Below are positions 15,507 to 16,014 of a stretch of DNA of 16,014 nucleotides, piece after piece. Where the stretch lies: assembly GCA_031282925.1 (NCBI GenBank), contig JAITCT010000210.1, positions 1 through 16,014 of the forward strand. The letters run 5' to 3'. Source of the stretch: Dysgonamonadaceae bacterium. GTDB taxonomy: Bacteria; Bacteroidota; Bacteroidia; Bacteroidales; Azobacteroidaceae. The stretch's first letter is position 1. The number at the start of each line of letters is the position of its first letter. The notes below the pieces were generated by a model. It had not been told where the DNA came from and ran no database searches. It was given only the letters and a program-made list of their open reading frames with translations. Made by a program: the position numbers and the translations under genes.

Positions 15507-16014
15507 ATGAAAAAGTATCTGTGGTTAGCTTGTCTGACATTATTATTGTCCTGCGCCAAAGAAAGCGAACGTAAATACTATCAATCGCTTGATTTCTATA
15601 CGATGCGTGGCGGCGGTTCGCTCACGCTGCTGGAAAAATTCAAGACTTATCAGCAAACGACCGACGTAACTTGCGGCCCGAGTTGCGCGTTGATGGTTCT
15701 GGATTATTTCGGCCGGTTGAACGGCTACGACGAAATGAAGTTGAAAGCATTGCGCGGCACGGAGCAGGACACTACCTATTTAAAGCATTTGTTGAATATT
15801 TTCGACGCAGTCGGCGGCGTTCATTACGTTTCTACTTTCGATTATGAACGAAAGAATATTACGCCGGCTCTTTTCCTTGATTTTCTCAGGAAAGGCATTC
15901 CGGTTATCATCGGCACAAACGAATGGGGAGGCCATTGGCAAATTGTCATAGGATATGATACCATGGGAACCGAAACCATCCAAGACGACGTGTTGATTCT
16001 GGCGGATCCTTACG
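15507..16014 (+). CDS. C39-type papain-like cysteine peptidase lipoprotein (3' end outside window)
   Basis: The frame is open from the ATG at 15507 to the window edge (169 residues seen). A lipoprotein signal (MKKYLWLACLTLLLSCAKES, lipidated Cys16) is followed by a peptidase C39-like domain. The catalytic Cys56 is in TTDVTCGPSCALMVLDYFG, the His143 in NEWGGHWQIVIGYD, and an acidic residue follows in LADPY (Asp167). This matches the C39/BtrH-like papain fold, used either to cut leader peptides (ABC-exporter C39 domains) or, as a stand-alone secreted protein, for unknown substrates. No ABC transporter is attached within the visible part, and the lipoprotein signal suggests a periplasmic or surface location. 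The substrate is unknown. Confidence 0.75.
   Translation, partial: MKKYLWLACLTLLLSCAKESERKYYQSLDFYTMRGGGSLTLLEKFKTYQQTTDVTCGPSCALMVLDYFGRLNGYDEMKLKALRGTEQDTTYLKHLLNIFDAVGGVHYVSTFDYERKNITPALFLDFLRKGIPVIIGTNEWGGHWQIVIGYDTMGTETIQDDVLILADPY

Overview
The window looks like chromosomal DNA from a member of the Bacteroidales (Bacteroidota). It carries a complete type IX secretion system (T9SS) core operon in the order porP-porK-porL-porM-porN. Its promoters match the Bacteroidota consensus (TTTG, about 19 nt, TAnnTTTG) rather than the E. coli one. Lysine and peptidoglycan precursor synthesis uses the LL-diaminopimelate aminotransferase route (dapL with dapF). The integrase remains are of the tyrosine-recombinase type common in Bacteroides. 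I cannot name the genus. The number of broken genes suggests a genome undergoing decay, as in some host-associated lineages, but that is inference.

Layout. At 1-800 the start of ahcY (minus) and complete rplS (plus) diverge from a shared intergenic region that also holds a single arm of a repeat. From about 830 to 4470 lies a graveyard of accessory DNA: a tyrosine integrase broken by two frameshifts and a stop; the 3' end of a group II intron (domains V and VI plus the tail of its reverse transcriptase) lying antisense against the integrase end; the C-terminal piece of an AlbA_2/RecG-like ATP-binding protein; a largely intact PD-(D/E)XK restriction-endonuclease-like gene with a probable frameshift at its end; a broken small secreted protein; and a short fragment resembling the start of a phage/plasmid 'polyvalent' protein. 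A 151-bp palindromic element (4482-4632) separates this from dapL and dapF (minus, overlapping by 14 nt, one promoter).

From 7004 to 13386 the T9SS operon runs on the plus strand with 5-28 nt gaps. PorK (lipoprotein) and PorN form the periplasmic ring, PorL and PorM form the inner-membrane motor, and PorP is an outer-membrane beta-barrel partner. About 200 nt upstream of porP there is a terminator-like hairpin with a competing alternative hairpin, which may be a leader control element. Behind porN is a decayed AraC-family regulator fragment. prs (PRPP synthetase, minus) follows, then about 860 bp without an intact gene. That stretch holds the prs promoter, an unidentified gene remnant and a second 151-bp copy of the palindromic element. 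The window ends inside a C39-type (papain-like) cysteine peptidase lipoprotein.

The clearest unusual signals are the palindromic element family (two full copies and one lone arm), the alternative-hairpin leader before porP, and the layered decay of mobile DNA between rplS and dapL. I did not find a convincing intact novel multi-gene system.
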